64,000 nucleotides of DNA from Candidimonas humi (GTDB lineage: Bacteria; Pseudomonadota; Gammaproteobacteria; Burkholderiales; Burkholderiaceae_B). This document shows positions 31,464-39,945 of the stretch, one piece after another. Below the pieces are notes generated by a model. That model searched no databases. It worked only from the letters and a program-made list of their open reading frames with translations, and was not told the origin of the DNA. How positions within the stretch are numbered: the stretch's first letter is position 1; every line of letters begins with the position of its first letter. Location of the stretch: contig NZ_JAHTBN010000010.1 in assembly GCF_019166065.1 (NCBI RefSeq), positions 56,436 to 120,435 on the forward strand, in the 5' to 3' direction. The translations under genes and the position numbers were made by a program.

Positions 31464-32117
31464 CTAAATCTTGTTCGCCGCATGGAGCTTGAGCCGCCGC
31501 CCCACCAGAAAGGTTTCCGCCGACTTGTCGCGCGATGCCTTGGGCTTGCGCTCGACCACTCGCTGGAAATGCTGCTTGAAGGTTTCTACCACCTGGGAAA
31601 AGCCGCTGCCATGAAACGCTTTCACCACCAGCGCCCCCTGCGGACCGAGATGCTGGCAGGCAAATTCCAGCGCCAATTCGCAGACGTGCTGGATGCGTGC
31701 CGCATCGGCCGAACCCACACCGGATAAGTTGGGGGCCATGTCGGAAATCACAAGGTCGACCTGCTGGCCGCCCAGGCGGTCATGCAGTTCGCCCAGCACT
31801 TCGTCCTCGCGGAAGTCGCCCTGGATGAACTCGACCCCGGCGATGGGCTCCATGGGCAGCAGATCCAGCGCGATGATGCGCCCGTCCAGTTGCCCGCCCG
31901 GGCCCACCAGGCGCTCGCGGGCCACCTGCGACCAGCTGCCCGGGGCGGCCCCGAGGTCGACGACGACATCGCCGCGGCGCATGAGCTTTTCCGTATCGAG
32001 GATCTCGATCAGCTTGAAGGCCGCGCGCGCCCGATAGCCCTTCTGTTGCGCCATTTTGACGTAAGGGTCGTTGATATGCTGCTGGATCCACTCTTTCGAG
32101 AATTTTTTCTTGGCCAT
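31464..32117 (-). CDS. rlmE: 23S rRNA 2'-O-methyltransferase RlmE (FtsJ/RrmJ)
   Basis: This 217-residue SAM-dependent enzyme methylates U2552 of 23S rRNA in the ribosomal A loop. The N-terminal [18 protein letters not shown] contains the first catalytic lysine, the SAM motif reads [20 protein letters not shown] supplies the catalytic aspartate, and VKAFHGSG the second lysine. ATG at 32117 matches the family start. It lies directly upstream of ftsH and only 19 bp from the divergent yhbY start at 32137, so the two promoters overlap. Confidence 0.96.
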   Translation of the reverse strand: MAKKKFSKEWIQQHINDPYVKMAQQKGYRARAAFKLIEILDTEKLMRRGDVVVDLGAAPGSWSQVARERLVGPGGQLDGRIIALDLLPMEPIAGVEFIQGDFREDEVLGELHDRLGGQQVDLVISDMAPNLSGVGSADAARIQHVCELALEFACQHLGPQGALVVKAFHGSGFSQVVETFKQHFQRVVERKPKASRDKSAETFLVGRRLKLHAANKI

Positions 32118-32136
32118 TCCCGTACAATCTCTATAT

Positions 32137-32718
32137 ATGGCAAAACTCGACATTACATCCCGGGAACGCAGCGCCTTGCGTGCGGCTGCCCACCCTCTGC
32201 GTCCGGTAGTCCTGATCGGCGACCGCGGCCTGTCGGACTCGGTCCTGAAAGAAATCGACCGCAACCTGACAGCGCACCAGCTTATCAAGATACGGGCCGG
32301 CGGCGAAGACCGCGACGCGCGCGACGCCATGCTCGAGGCGATCTGCGACGCGCTGTCCTGCGCACCGGTGCATCACCTGGGCAAGACCCTGATCGTCTAC
32401 CGGCCCGAACCCGGGGCGCAAGCCGTACCCGCCAAGGCCGCTGCGCCCGAACCGGCCACGCGCGCCCAGCGCAAGCCTACGCAGCCCCACACGCCCAAGA
32501 AACAGGCCGCCGCCGGGCAAACACGCACGCGCAGCGCCGAAAAAGCCGAGCGCGCCGCCCGCAAGGCCAGCCGCGCCGACACCACAGCCGCGCCGCCCAA
32601 GGCACGCCGTGCCGCCGCGCAAACGCCGTCCCACGGCATTCCTCGTCGCCCCGGCAGCGCCCTGTCGCTGCGAGCCGGCGCCCGCCGCAACCTGAGCCGC
32701 AGCGGCCCCAAGCGCTGA
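32137..32718 (+). CDS. yhbY: YhbY/CRM-domain RNA-binding protein with basic C-terminal tail
   Basis: Residues 1-95 form a CRM (YhbY) domain: [43 protein letters not shown] and [12 protein letters not shown]. YhbY associates with pre-50S ribosomal particles. At 193 residues it is twice the length of the E. coli protein (97); the extra C-terminal half is low-complexity, rich in Ala, Arg, Lys, Pro and Thr, and probably disordered and RNA-binding. A TACAAT box at 32123-32128 lies eight bases before the ATG with no ribosome-binding site, suggesting a leaderless message. The rho-independent terminator at 32793-32827 follows it. Confidence 0.9.
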   Translation: MAKLDITSRERSALRAAAHPLRPVVLIGDRGLSDSVLKEIDRNLTAHQLIKIRAGGEDRDARDAMLEAICDALSCAPVHHLGKTLIVYRPEPGAQAVPAKAAAPEPATRAQRKPTQPHTPKKQAAAGQTRTRSAEKAERAARKASRADTTAAPPKARRAAAQTPSHGIPRRPGSALSLRAGARRNLSRSGPKR

Positions 32719-32792
32719 TACGCCCTGTCCGCCGCCCGGCGGGCATTGATTCGTTTTACTGGAAAGCGGCAATTTCAGGCATCCATACGACC

Positions 32793-32827
32793 AGGGCCGG
32801 CGCTATCCGCACCGGCCCTTTTTCTTT
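32793..32827 (+). terminator. Rho-independent terminator of yhbY
   Basis: AGGGCCGG at 32793-32800 pairs with CCGGCCCT at 32812-32819, followed by TTTTTCTTT. It lies between the convergent yhbY and greA genes and faces yhbY transcription. Confidence 0.85.
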
Positions 32828-32873
32828 ACGGCGGCGCGCCCGTGCGCCCCGCCGTGCAGTCGCGGATTCGGGT

Positions 32874-33350
32874 TCAGATATAGCTGACCCCCAGCACTTC
32901 GTATTCGCGCACGCCCGCCGGGGCCTTGACCTCGACCACATCGCCCTCGCCCTTGCCGATGAGCGCCCGGGCCACCGGGCTGGACACGGAAATCTGGTTG
33001 GAGCGGATATCGGCCTCGACATCGCCCACGATCTGGTAGGTGACGCGCTCGCCCGATTCGAGATCTTCGATTTCGACCGTGGCGCCGAAAACCGCCTTGC
33101 CCTGGGTGTCCAGCGCCCGAGGATCGATGATCTGGGCATTGGACAGGGTGCTTTCCAGTTCCTGGATGCGGCCCTCGATGAAGCCCTGGCGCTCGCGCGC
33201 GGCATCGTACTCGGCGTTCTCGGACAGATCGCCCTGGGCACGGGCCTCGGCTATAGCGTTGATGACCTCGGGACGCTCGATGGTTTTCAAACGGTGTAGT
33301 TCGGCTTGCAGACGCTCAGCGCCGCGTGCGGTCAAGGGGATCGCAGACAT
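32874..33350 (-). CDS. greA: Transcription elongation factor GreA
   Basis: This 158-residue factor rescues backtracked RNA polymerase by stimulating transcript cleavage. The N-terminal coiled coil holds the catalytic acidic tip in [18 protein letters not shown] (Asp41 and Glu44 by position), and the C-terminal FKBP-like domain ends with [21 protein letters not shown] at 33350 follows CAGGA. In relatives greA commonly follows carB; here the carAB-SDR genes lie about 12 kb away. The 250-bp upstream leader has its own promoter, several hairpins and two terminator-like structures, described separately. Confidence 0.97.
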   Translation of the reverse strand: MSAIPLTARGAERLQAELHRLKTIERPEVINAIAEARAQGDLSENAEYDAARERQGFIEGRIQELESTLSNAQIIDPRALDTQGKAVFGATVEIEDLESGERVTYQIVGDVEADIRSNQISVSSPVARALIGKGEGDVVEVKAPAGVREYEVLGVSYI

Positions 33351-33370
33351 AGCATTCCTGATTCAAAAGT

Positions 33371-33396
33371 AAAAAGACGCTTCCCACAGAAGCGCC
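33371..33396 (-). terminator. Attenuator-like terminator just before greA
   Basis: On the minus strand GGCGCTTC (33389-33396) pairs with GAAGCGTC (33376-33383) across a 5-base loop, and TTTTT (33371-33375) follows, 21 bases before the greA start codon and in the direction of greA. Such a site would terminate a share of transcripts before the gene. Confidence 0.7.
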
Positions 33397-33414
33397 TGGT
33401 GAGCTGCATGAGAT

Positions 33415-33435
33415 GGGTTGCGGCATGCGCAACCC
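33415..33435 (-). other. Perfect hairpin in the greA leader
   Basis: GGGTTGCG and CGCAACCC form an 8-bp perfect stem with a 5-base loop in the transcribed leader, between the two terminator-like structures. It could act as an anti-terminator partner or stability element. Confidence 0.5.
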
Positions 33436-33499
33436 GATTTCGGTATACGAACGGAACGAACGGTGGGTTTAGTTCAGTCTTGCAGGACTGATTTTGTTT

Positions 33500-33600
33500 C
33501 GTTCAAAATAAATCCCCGGCTCGGTCAGACCCGGGGTTTAAGCCTATTGTCGGCAAAGTTTGCACAAATTGCAAGCCTGCATCAGGCTTGATTAGGGTTT
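33500..33600 (-). ncRNA. Candidate greA-leader small RNA (GraL-like)
   Basis: A promoter at 33607-33635 and a terminator at 33505-33536 would give an RNA of about 95-100 bases. It contains a perfect hairpin CAAGCCTG-ATG-CAGGCTTG (33571-33589) and a shorter TTGCA/TGCAA stem. E. coli greA is known to yield terminated leader transcripts (GraL); this could be an analogue, since no sequence relation was established. It could alternatively be just a 5' leader with incomplete termination. Confidence 0.45.
33505..33536 (-). terminator. Rho-independent terminator in the distal greA leader
   Basis: On the minus strand CCCCGG (33531-33536) and CCGGGG (33514-33519) form the stem and ATTTATTTT (33505-33513) the U-rich tail. 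It lies about 155 bases before greA and roughly 90 bases after the predicted transcription start. Confidence 0.75.
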
Positions 33601-33606
33601 TCCCTT

Positions 33607-33635
33607 ATTATATTTAAGTTTTTGAAAAAAAACAA
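33607..33635 (-). promoter_or_regulatory. Strong promoter for the greA leader
   Basis: On the minus strand TTGTTT (33630-33635) and a consensus TATAAT (33607-33612) are separated by exactly 17 bp in an AT-rich patch unlike the surrounding DNA. Transcription would start near 33600, about 250 bases before greA. Confidence 0.7.
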
Positions 33636-33762
33636 ATTTTTTGGTACTTGGCCGTTCCGGGCCGCCCGCCGCGGGCGGGCAGCGAGGCTGCAAACAGGGC
33701 CGAGGCCGGCCCGCGAGCCGGGCTTGCCGGCCACCCGGCTGCCTGGCTTCGCCGCATGCCGA

Positions 33763-33858
33763 ACCGTCGTCCCGTCGTCCCGTCGTCCCGTCGTCCCGTC
33801 GTCCCGTCGCCCTGTCGCCCTGTCGCCCTGTCGCCCTGTCGCCCTGTCACCCTGTCGA
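33763..33858. repeat. Octamer tandem repeat, two variant blocks
   Basis: About twelve 8-bp units run head to tail: first CCCGTCGT units (about five), then CCTGTCGC units (about five), ending with degenerate copies. The array lies 60 bp beyond the 3' end of the uracil-type permease gene. The block structure indicates unit duplication after the C/T change. Eight is not a multiple of three, but all frames are accidentally open through it; no gene is called there. Confidence 0.9.
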
Positions 33859-33918
33859 GCAATCGAGCAGACGAGCCGTCGAGCAGCCCGGCTGACGGGC
33901 AACTGAACTACCGACCGG

Positions 33919-35250
33919 TCAACGCGGCGCGCGCGCTGCGCGACGGCCCAGCCCCAGCAGGGCGTACAGGATGATCGACCCGAAAGTCGCCGTGCCTATG
34001 CCGTCCAACTTGAAGGAGCCGAATTGCAGCGAGAAATTGCCCGCCCCCAGGATCAGCGTGACCGCAGCCACGATCAGGTTGCGGTTATCGCCGAAATCCA
34101 CCTGGTTGACCACCCAGATGCGGGCGCCCGCCACGGCGATCAGGCCGAAAACCACGATCGACATGCCGCCCAGCACCGGCGCCGGGATGGTCTGGATCAG
34201 GGCGCCGAATTTCGGGGAAAAACCCAGCAATATGGCGATCAGGCCAGCGATCACGAAAACCAGGGTCGAATAGATGCGCGTGACCGTCATGACGCCGATG
34301 TTCTCGGCATAAGTCGTCACCCCCGTGCCCCCGACCGAGCCCGAGATCATGGTCGCCACGGCGTCGCCCAGGAAGGCCCGCCCCAGGTAGACGTCGAGGT
34401 TGCGGCCGGTCATGGCGCTGACCGCCTTGATGTGCCCGAGGTTCTCGGCCACCAAGATCACCGCCACCGGCGCAATCAGGCCGATCGCGTGGCCGCTGAA
34501 CACCGGCGCCTCGAAGCGCGGCAACCCCAGCCAGGGCGCCGCGGCGATCGCGGCGAAATTCATCGGCCGGCCCAGGCCCAGCCCATTGGCGCACACGGCG
34601 TACAAGACGCAGGCCAGCAACAGGCCAATGAGGATCAGCAGGCGCTGCGTCGTGCCGCGCGTATAGACCGCGACGCCGCCCACACACAGCACCGTCATCA
34701 GCGCCATCACGGCGTCGAAGGTGCTGCCGCCCATGGCGCCCTTGGCGGCGATGGGAGCCAGGTTCAGGCCGATCACGGCGACGATGGCCCCGGTAACCAC
34801 CGGCGGCATCCAGGCGTCGATCCAGCCGGCCGCGTCGCCCGAGCGCGAATTGACCCACCAGACCACGCAGCCGATCACTGCGTAGACCAGCCCGCAGACG
34901 ATGATGGCGCCCAGGGCCAAGGGAATATTGGCGTTGTGCCCCGCCCCCGTGTAGCCGGTGACGGCAATCACCCCGCCGATGAAGGCGAAGCTGGACCCCA
35001 GGTAGCTGGGCACGCGCCCGCCCACGAACAGGAAAAAGATCAGGGTGCCGATGCCCGACATCAGGATGGCGACATTGGTATCGAAGCCCATCAGCAGCGG
35101 CGCCAGGATGGTGGAGCCGAACATGGCCACCACGTGCTGCGCGCCCATGGCAATGTTCTGCGGCCACGACAGGCATTCGTCGGGCTGCACCACCAGCCCC
35201 GCTCCCCCGCCCTGCACCCGGCGCCAGCCGGAAAAATAGGTGTTCGACAT
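33919..35250 (-). CDS. uraA: NCS2-family uracil/xanthine-type permease
   Basis: This 443-residue inner-membrane transporter of the nucleobase-cation symporter 2 family has about 14 hydrophobic segments and the motifs QNIAMGAQHVVAMFGSTI near the N-terminus and GGTGVTTYAENIGVM in the second half, closest to UraA-type uracil carriers. The glutamate in the AEN triplet and VAENLGH are expected substrate contacts. It would import uracil or another base with protons. The carAB genes for de novo pyrimidine synthesis lie 11 kb away on the same strand. The following 300 bp contain an octamer array rather than a gene. Substrate is inferred by motif only. Confidence 0.85.
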   Translation of the reverse strand: MSNTYFSGWRRVQGGGAGLVVQPDECLSWPQNIAMGAQHVVAMFGSTILAPLLMGFDTNVAILMSGIGTLIFFLFVGGRVPSYLGSSFAFIGGVIAVTGYTGAGHNANIPLALGAIIVCGLVYAVIGCVVWWVNSRSGDAAGWIDAWMPPVVTGAIVAVIGLNLAPIAAKGAMGGSTFDAVMALMTVLCVGGVAVYTRGTTQRLLILIGLLLACVLYAVCANGLGLGRPMNFAAIAAAPWLGLPRFEAPVFSGHAIGLIAPVAVILVAENLGHIKAVSAMTGRNLDVYLGRAFLGDAVATMISGSVGGTGVTTYAENIGVMTVTRIYSTLVFVIAGLIAILLGFSPKFGALIQTIPAPVLGGMSIVVFGLIAVAGARIWVVNQVDFGDNRNLIVAAVTLILGAGNFSLQFGSFKLDGIGTATFGSIILYALLGLGRRAARAPR

Positions 35251-35504
35251 ATCGCCGCCTTGTTGTTATGAGTGTGTTGCGAACTGGAGGCCCCGGAAGG
35301 CCCGGGGTCCGCTGAGGCGAAAGTGTACGTTTTGCCCAGGGGGGCGGGCAAGAAGATTTGCGCGATCGCTCTATCAAGAGGCGGATACCGGCCGCCGACC
35401 TGCCGAAGACTCCGGCCGCGCATGAACAGCCCGGCATCGCCAACAAGCCGCAGGCGAAGATGAACCATGCGCGTGGCGCACGGTCGTTTGCTCCCCTCGG
35501 GAGC

Positions 35505-36449
35505 CTATTTATCCGCAGGGGTCACGCGCTCACGGAGCCAATCGCACATCTCCCTGTAAATGCGGCCGGGCCCGGGAGCAACATGACGTAATCGGATATA
35601 GCCGTGAACCAGGCCAGGCCCGGGCTCGTATCGGACATCGACACCCGCAGCCTTCAATCGGGCAGCGTACTGCGCGCCTTCGTCATACAGCGGATCGTAC
35701 TGGGCGGTAGTGACGAACGCGGGGGCCAATCCCGACAAGTGGGTGTCGCATGCGCGCATGGGCACGGCATGCCGGTCGGCTCTGGCCGCTGGCGACGGCG
35801 CATATTGGTCCCAGAACCACTCCATCTGGTCGCTGGTGAGGAAGGGTGCGGTGCGGCCGTTCAGGTATGAGGCACGCGTGAAGTCCACATCCAGACAGGG
35901 ATAAAGCAGCACTTGCCCAGCCAGGGAGATTTCGCGTTCGCGACAGGCCAGCGCCAGTGCAGCCGAAAGGTTGCCCCCCGCGCTGTCACCCGCCACAAGC
36001 AGCCGCTGCGGGTCCACGCCCAGCTCCGCAGCGTGGCGCCCAAACCATTCCAGCACGTCCATCCCTTCGTTGAAGGCCGTAGGGAAGCGCTGCTCGGGCG
36101 CGCGCGAATACTCGACACTGGCCACCACGCAGCCGCTGTCTCGAGCGATGTCCGCGGTGATATCGTCATGGCTCTCGACGCTGCCGATCACCCAGCCGCC
36201 GCCATGGAAATAAACGAGGCCGCCGCGGCTTGCGGCCTGTGGCGGCCGGTAGATCCGGATCGAGACGTTCATGGCCCCAACAGTCAAATCGACGCCTTTT
36301 ATCTGGCCCTCCGCAGGCTGCGGCCTGGCGGCCGCCACGGACCTCTCGTAGCGATCGCGCCACTCTTCCAAAGGCAGTTCGTGGCCGGGCACCGGCCATT
36401 GGGCCCGATAGCGCTCGACGACCGGGATCAGTGATGGATCGATATTCAT
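35505..36449 (-). CDS. Alpha/beta hydrolase of the hormone-sensitive-lipase family
   Basis: This 314-residue cytoplasmic esterase/amidase-type hydrolase has the oxyanion-hole motif HGGGW at 82-86, nucleophile elbow GDSAGG at 154-159 (Ser156), YDPLYDEG with the probable acid and a C-terminal HGYIRL with the histidine. No signal peptide is present. ATG at 36449 overlaps the LivM-type permease stop by four bases, so it is the last gene of the LigAB/Liv operon. It could cleave an ester or amide in the imported aromatic compound or act on the ring-fission product. Sequence does not decide between carboxylesterase, lactonase and amidase activity. Confidence 0.9.
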   Translation of the reverse strand: MNIDPSLIPVVERYRAQWPVPGHELPLEEWRDRYERSVAAARPQPAEGQIKGVDLTVGAMNVSIRIYRPPQAASRGGLVYFHGGGWVIGSVESHDDITADIARDSGCVVASVEYSRAPEQRFPTAFNEGMDVLEWFGRHAAELGVDPQRLLVAGDSAGGNLSAALALACREREISLAGQVLLYPCLDVDFTRASYLNGRTAPFLTSDQMEWFWDQYAPSPAARADRHAVPMRACDTHLSGLAPAFVTTAQYDPLYDEGAQYAARLKAAGVDVRYEPGPGLVHGYIRLRHVAPGPGRIYREMCDWLRERVTPADK

Positions 36450-37486
36450 ACAGTGCCTTGCTTGCTCGATGATCGGGTCCGGCCGGAGCCCGGCTTATTT
36501 TCCGCGATAGCGCGCGAACGTCCAGGCCAGGTCCCGAACGAGGGCCTGCCGGCGACCAAGCGGCGCAGCGCTCCGGCAATGCCTTGCGGCATCAGCAGCA
36601 TGCTGGCGATCAATATTGCGCCATACAGGAAGCCACCAAGCGCCTTATTGATGTCTGAAGCCCAGACCGGCACATATTGCAGGAATATGCCGCCGAATAT
36701 TGCGCCGCCCACCGAGGTCAGGCCCCCGACCACGCCGCCGACGAAGAAGCCCAGTCCCAGCATGAGAGTAAAAGAATCAGGCGATACATAGCCGATGGCC
36801 AGAGTGTATAAAGCCCCGGCACAGCCCGCATAAAGGCTGCTCAAGGCGAACGTCAGAGTCAGATAACTGGTCGGATTCACGCCCATGACCTGCGCGACGA
36901 TTTCCTGGTCGCGCGTGGCCATCAATGCCCGCCCCAGCGCCCCGCCCAGCAGCCGCCACGCCGCCGCGAACAACAGCGCCGCTATGCAGAGCACGACGAA
37001 ATAAGTCCATTGGCTGTCGCTCAGATGACTCCAGCGGGGAGCAGTCAACGTGTCGACCACGATGCCGCTATGGCCTCCGGTGAAACTCTCGAAATTGCGC
37101 AGTAGCGGAGGGACGCTCATGGCCAACGCCAGTGTGCCCAGCGCCAGATACAGTCCACGCAGCCGCAGCGCCGGAAAACCGAAACCCAATCCAACCACCC
37201 ATGCCACCAGGGCTGCACAGGGAATGGCCGCATAGGGGTTGAAGCCGTAACGGCTCACCAGGATCGCCTCGGTATATGCACCAACCGCAAAAAACGCGCC
37301 ATGGCCAAGCGAAATCGCGCCCGCAAACCCGGACACTATATTCAGCCCGAGAATCGCCAGGGAATATATGAATACCAGCGTAACCTGGTCCAGGCTATAC
37401 GAGGCAAACCCGAAAGGCATTACTGCGACAAGCAGCAACAGGGCAGCGGCCCACAAGACTATTCGCGGCAAAGGTGTCGAGAGCAT
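36446..37486 (-). CDS. Branched-chain-type ABC transporter permease, LivM family
   Basis: This 346-residue inner-membrane protein has eight to ten hydrophobic segments and the LivM hallmarks IYSLAILGLNIVSGFAGAISLGHGAFFAVGAY and GLYLALGTLALA, with a cytosolic RDQEIVAQVMGVNPTSYL loop for the ATPases. It pairs with the LivH-type permease upstream. ATG at 37486 has GGAAG upstream; the frame continues to 38218 but overlaps livH. The C-terminus has a polar, Arg/Ser-rich tail of about 35 residues. The Liv family also carries aromatic acids and amides, which fits this cluster. Confidence 0.9.
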   Translation of the reverse strand: MLSTPLPRIVLWAAALLLLVAVMPFGFASYSLDQVTLVFIYSLAILGLNIVSGFAGAISLGHGAFFAVGAYTEAILVSRYGFNPYAAIPCAALVAWVVGLGFGFPALRLRGLYLALGTLALAMSVPPLLRNFESFTGGHSGIVVDTLTAPRWSHLSDSQWTYFVVLCIAALLFAAAWRLLGGALGRALMATRDQEIVAQVMGVNPTSYLTLTFALSSLYAGCAGALYTLAIGYVSPDSFTLMLGLGFFVGGVVGGLTSVGGAIFGGIFLQYVPVWASDINKALGGFLYGAILIASMLLMPQGIAGALRRLVAGRPSFGTWPGRSRAIAENKPGSGRTRSSSKQGTV

Positions 37487-37500
37487 CAGGATCTTCCCGT

Positions 37501-38382
37501 TCAAACCCGGGCGACGCTTTTGCGCCCGAACAAACCGCTGGGACGTATAAGCAACGTCGCGAAAATTACCAGCAGGGCAACGACTATCTTCAAGTCCGCG
37601 CCTATCCATGGGACATAGGTGGCCGCCAGATTCTCCGCGACGCCCACCACGAGCCCCCCTACCACCGCACCCAGCACGCTGTCGAAGCCGCCCAGAGTGG
37701 CCGCCGCAAAGGCATAGATCACCACACCCAGCATCATTCCCGGACTGACGAACAAACGCGGGGCAACCAGTACGCCGGCGATCGCGCCCAGCGATGAAGC
37801 CACGCCCCAGCCGGCCATCAGCATTCTTTCGACCGGAATGCCGACGAGCCTGCTTTGCTCCGGAGCCGCCGCGGCAGCCCGCATCGCCAGGCCCAGCTTG
37901 GTATGCTCGAAGACCAGGAACAATATCAAGAGCGTAGCGAGCAATACTACGACCACGCCTATGACTTCGCCGCTCAGCCTCAATCCGCCCAACTGGATAC
38001 GCCACGCTTCGAATGGGCTCGGAAACGCGTGATTGAGATAGCCCCAGATGAAGCCCGCCAGGCTGTTGAGCGCCAGGAACAGGCCGATCAACACGGTAAC
38101 GACGGTCAGGGCCGGCGCCCGCGCAATGGGCTTCACGAAAATGACATAGAGCACGGCGCCCGCGATGAACGAAGCCAAGATCGACACTATCATCGCGGCG
38201 TACACGGGCAGGCCCCACTTGATCAACTGCCAGGCGAAGAATGTCGACAGCATTGCCATCTCGCCCTGGGCGAAATTGACTACATTGGTGGAGCGGAAGC
38301 TGAAGACCAGAGCCAGAGCCAGCGACGCATATATGGCGCCGCTGGCCAAACCGTCGCTCAGTTGTTGTAGAAAAAGCAGCAT
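37501..38382 (-). CDS. Branched-chain-type ABC transporter permease, LivH family
   Basis: This inner-membrane protein of about 293 residues has the LivH signature regions GLASGAIYASLALALVFSFRSTNVVNFAQGEMAML and PEQSRLVGIPVERMLMAGWGVASSLGAIAGVL. It forms the channel with the LivM-type protein encoded 15 bp downstream. ATG at 38382 is used; an in-frame TTG at 38397 is an alternative. It lies 32 bp after the LivF-type ATPase gene in the same operon. Confidence 0.9.
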   Translation of the reverse strand: MLLFLQQLSDGLASGAIYASLALALVFSFRSTNVVNFAQGEMAMLSTFFAWQLIKWGLPVYAAMIVSILASFIAGAVLYVIFVKPIARAPALTVVTVLIGLFLALNSLAGFIWGYLNHAFPSPFEAWRIQLGGLRLSGEVIGVVVVLLATLLILFLVFEHTKLGLAMRAAAAAPEQSRLVGIPVERMLMAGWGVASSLGAIAGVLVAPRLFVSPGMMLGVVIYAFAAATLGGFDSVLGAVVGGLVVGVAENLAATYVPWIGADLKIVVALLVIFATLLIRPSGLFGRKSVARV

Positions 38383-38413
38383 TTTCTCAAGCCCCAAGTT
38401 CGGGTGTCATGTG

Positions 38414-39127
38414 TCAATAACCGAGGTACGCGCGGCGCACCTCATCGTTCGCACGCATGTCGGCGGCCCGCCCGGAGGTCACCAGACGGCCCCGCTCCAG
38501 CACATGGCACTGGTCCGCAAACTCCAGCGCGAGGTTGGCGTTCTGTTCTACTATCAGCATGGTCAGCGCAAGCTCCTCGCGCAACCGGCTCAGGCACGCG
38601 AACAATTCCTTGGTAACCAGCGGCGCAAGCCCCAGCGACGGTTCGTCCAGCAGCAACAGGCGCGGCCGCGACATCAGCGCGCGCGCTATCGCGAGCATCT
38701 GCTGCTCTCCCCCGCTGAGGCTTCCCGCCGCCTGGCTACGTCGTTCCGCCAGTCTCGGAAAAAGTTCGTACCAGCGCTGGATGTCTTCCTGGATACTGGC
38801 TTTGTCGTTTCTGAGATAGGCGCCAAGCGCGAGGTTTTCCTCGACGCTGAAGTCCGAGAAAGTCCCGCGGCCCTGCGGCACATGGGCAATACCTGCCCCC
38901 GCGATCTTCTCGGTTCTCGACGCCGCCAAGTCGCGGCCGTCGAACACGATGCGGCCGCGGCGCCAGGTCATGCCGCAAATAGCGCGCAAAGTAGTCGTCT
39001 TGCCCGCACCATTGGCCCCGAGAAGCACCGTAGTTTGCCCCGGGTCGATGGAAAATGCGATGCCGTGCAGGACGGCAAGAGCGCCATACCCCGCGGTCAG
39101 CCCATCGATCGTCAACAGAGGATTCAT
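38414..39127 (-). CDS. Branched-chain-type ABC transporter ATPase, LivF family
   Basis: This 237-residue ATPase has Walker A GANGAGKT at 37-44, the LivF-type VPQGRGTFSDFSVEENLALGAY Q-loop, signature LSGGEQQMLAIAR, Walker B LLLLDEPSLGLAP and a C-terminal VIVEQNANLALEFADQ segment typical of LivF. ATG at 39127 overlaps the LivG-type gene by four bases. It drives import with LivG, LivH and LivM. Confidence 0.93.
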   Translation of the reverse strand: MNPLLTIDGLTAGYGALAVLHGIAFSIDPGQTTVLLGANGAGKTTTLRAICGMTWRRGRIVFDGRDLAASRTEKIAGAGIAHVPQGRGTFSDFSVEENLALGAYLRNDKASIQEDIQRWYELFPRLAERRSQAAGSLSGGEQQMLAIARALMSRPRLLLLDEPSLGLAPLVTKELFACLSRLREELALTMLIVEQNANLALEFADQCHVLERGRLVTSGRAADMRANDEVRRAYLGY

Positions 39128-39945
39128 ACGCTCGCCCCCAGGTACGCCTCGATGACGCGTGGATTCTTCCGTATTTCGTCGGGCGTGCCGTGCGCGATCA
39201 GGCTGCCCAATTCCAGTACTGCGACCCGGTCGGATATGCGCAACACCATCTGCATATGGTGCTCGACCAGCAACACGGCCACGCCGAAGCGTTTGCGCAT
39301 ATCCAGGATGAGTTCTGCAAGCGCGTCGACCTCGCCATGCGCCAGGCCGTTCGCCGGCTCGTCGAGCATGACGAGACTGGGCCTGGCCACCAAGGCCCGG
39401 GCCAGCTCCACGCGCTTCAACGTGCCGAACGCGAGCTCGCCGGTCAAGCGCGAAGCATGGTCGGCAAGACCCAGCCAATCCAGGATTTCCAGGGATTCAC
39501 GCCGGGCGAGCGCCTCGCGCGATCGCTGCGCCGCCACGGGCAACAATGGCCGCCAGAAGCTCGGCCGGATTCGCGAGTGCGCCCCCAGAAGCACGTTGTC
39601 CAGCACGCTCAGACCCGGCACGAGGCCGAGATTCTGGAAGGTCCTGGCGATGCCCAGCCCCGCGATCGCATGGCGCGGCACCCGAGTAATATCGATGCCG
39701 CGATAATGAATCGAGCCCGCCGTCACCGTGTACACGCGACTGATGCAGTTGAACAGCGTGGTCTTGCCGGCGCCGTTCGGGCCGATAAGGGCGCATATTT
39801 CATTCGGCGCGACCCGGAGAGACGCCCCTTTGAGTGCCTGCACTCCGCCGAAACGCGCATCGACCGCCTGTACGTCCAGCAGCGGCTGGGCTTGCGGGCG
39901 GGCGAGGCTCGCGCCCGGCTCGGAGACCATGGCTATTGCGGCCAT
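39124..39945 (-). CDS. Branched-chain-type ABC transporter ATPase, LivG family
   Basis: This 273-residue ATPase has Walker A GPNGAGKT at 55-62, Q-loop ARTFQNLGLVPGLSVLDN, a LivG-type relaxed signature LAFGTLKRVELARAL, and Walker B LVMLDEPANGL. ATG at 39945 shares one base with the amidase stop (TAATG), giving translational coupling. The N-terminal 20 residues are extra compared with the family. Its coupling to an amidase gene supports a shared substrate. Confidence 0.93.
   Translation of the reverse strand: MAAIAMVSEPGASLARPQAQPLLDVQAVDARFGGVQALKGASLRVAPNEICALIGPNGAGKTTLFNCISRVYTVTAGSIHYRGIDITRVPRHAIAGLGIARTFQNLGLVPGLSVLDNVLLGAHSRIRPSFWRPLLPVAAQRSREALARRESLEILDWLGLADHASRLTGELAFGTLKRVELARALVARPSLVMLDEPANGLAHGEVDALAELILDMRKRFGVAVLLVEHHMQMVLRISDRVAVLELGSLIAHGTPDEIRKNPRVIEAYLGASV

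Noticed and set aside
33763..33858. Octamer array considered as a CRISPR
   Set aside because: Units are 8 bp, directly abutting and without unique spacers, and no cas genes are present.
33582..33906. Small open frames with Gly-Asp-Arg-Ala-Thr type repeats across the octamer array
   Set aside because: All frames are open only because the 8-bp unit lacks stops; no ribosome-binding site and no non-repetitive domain.
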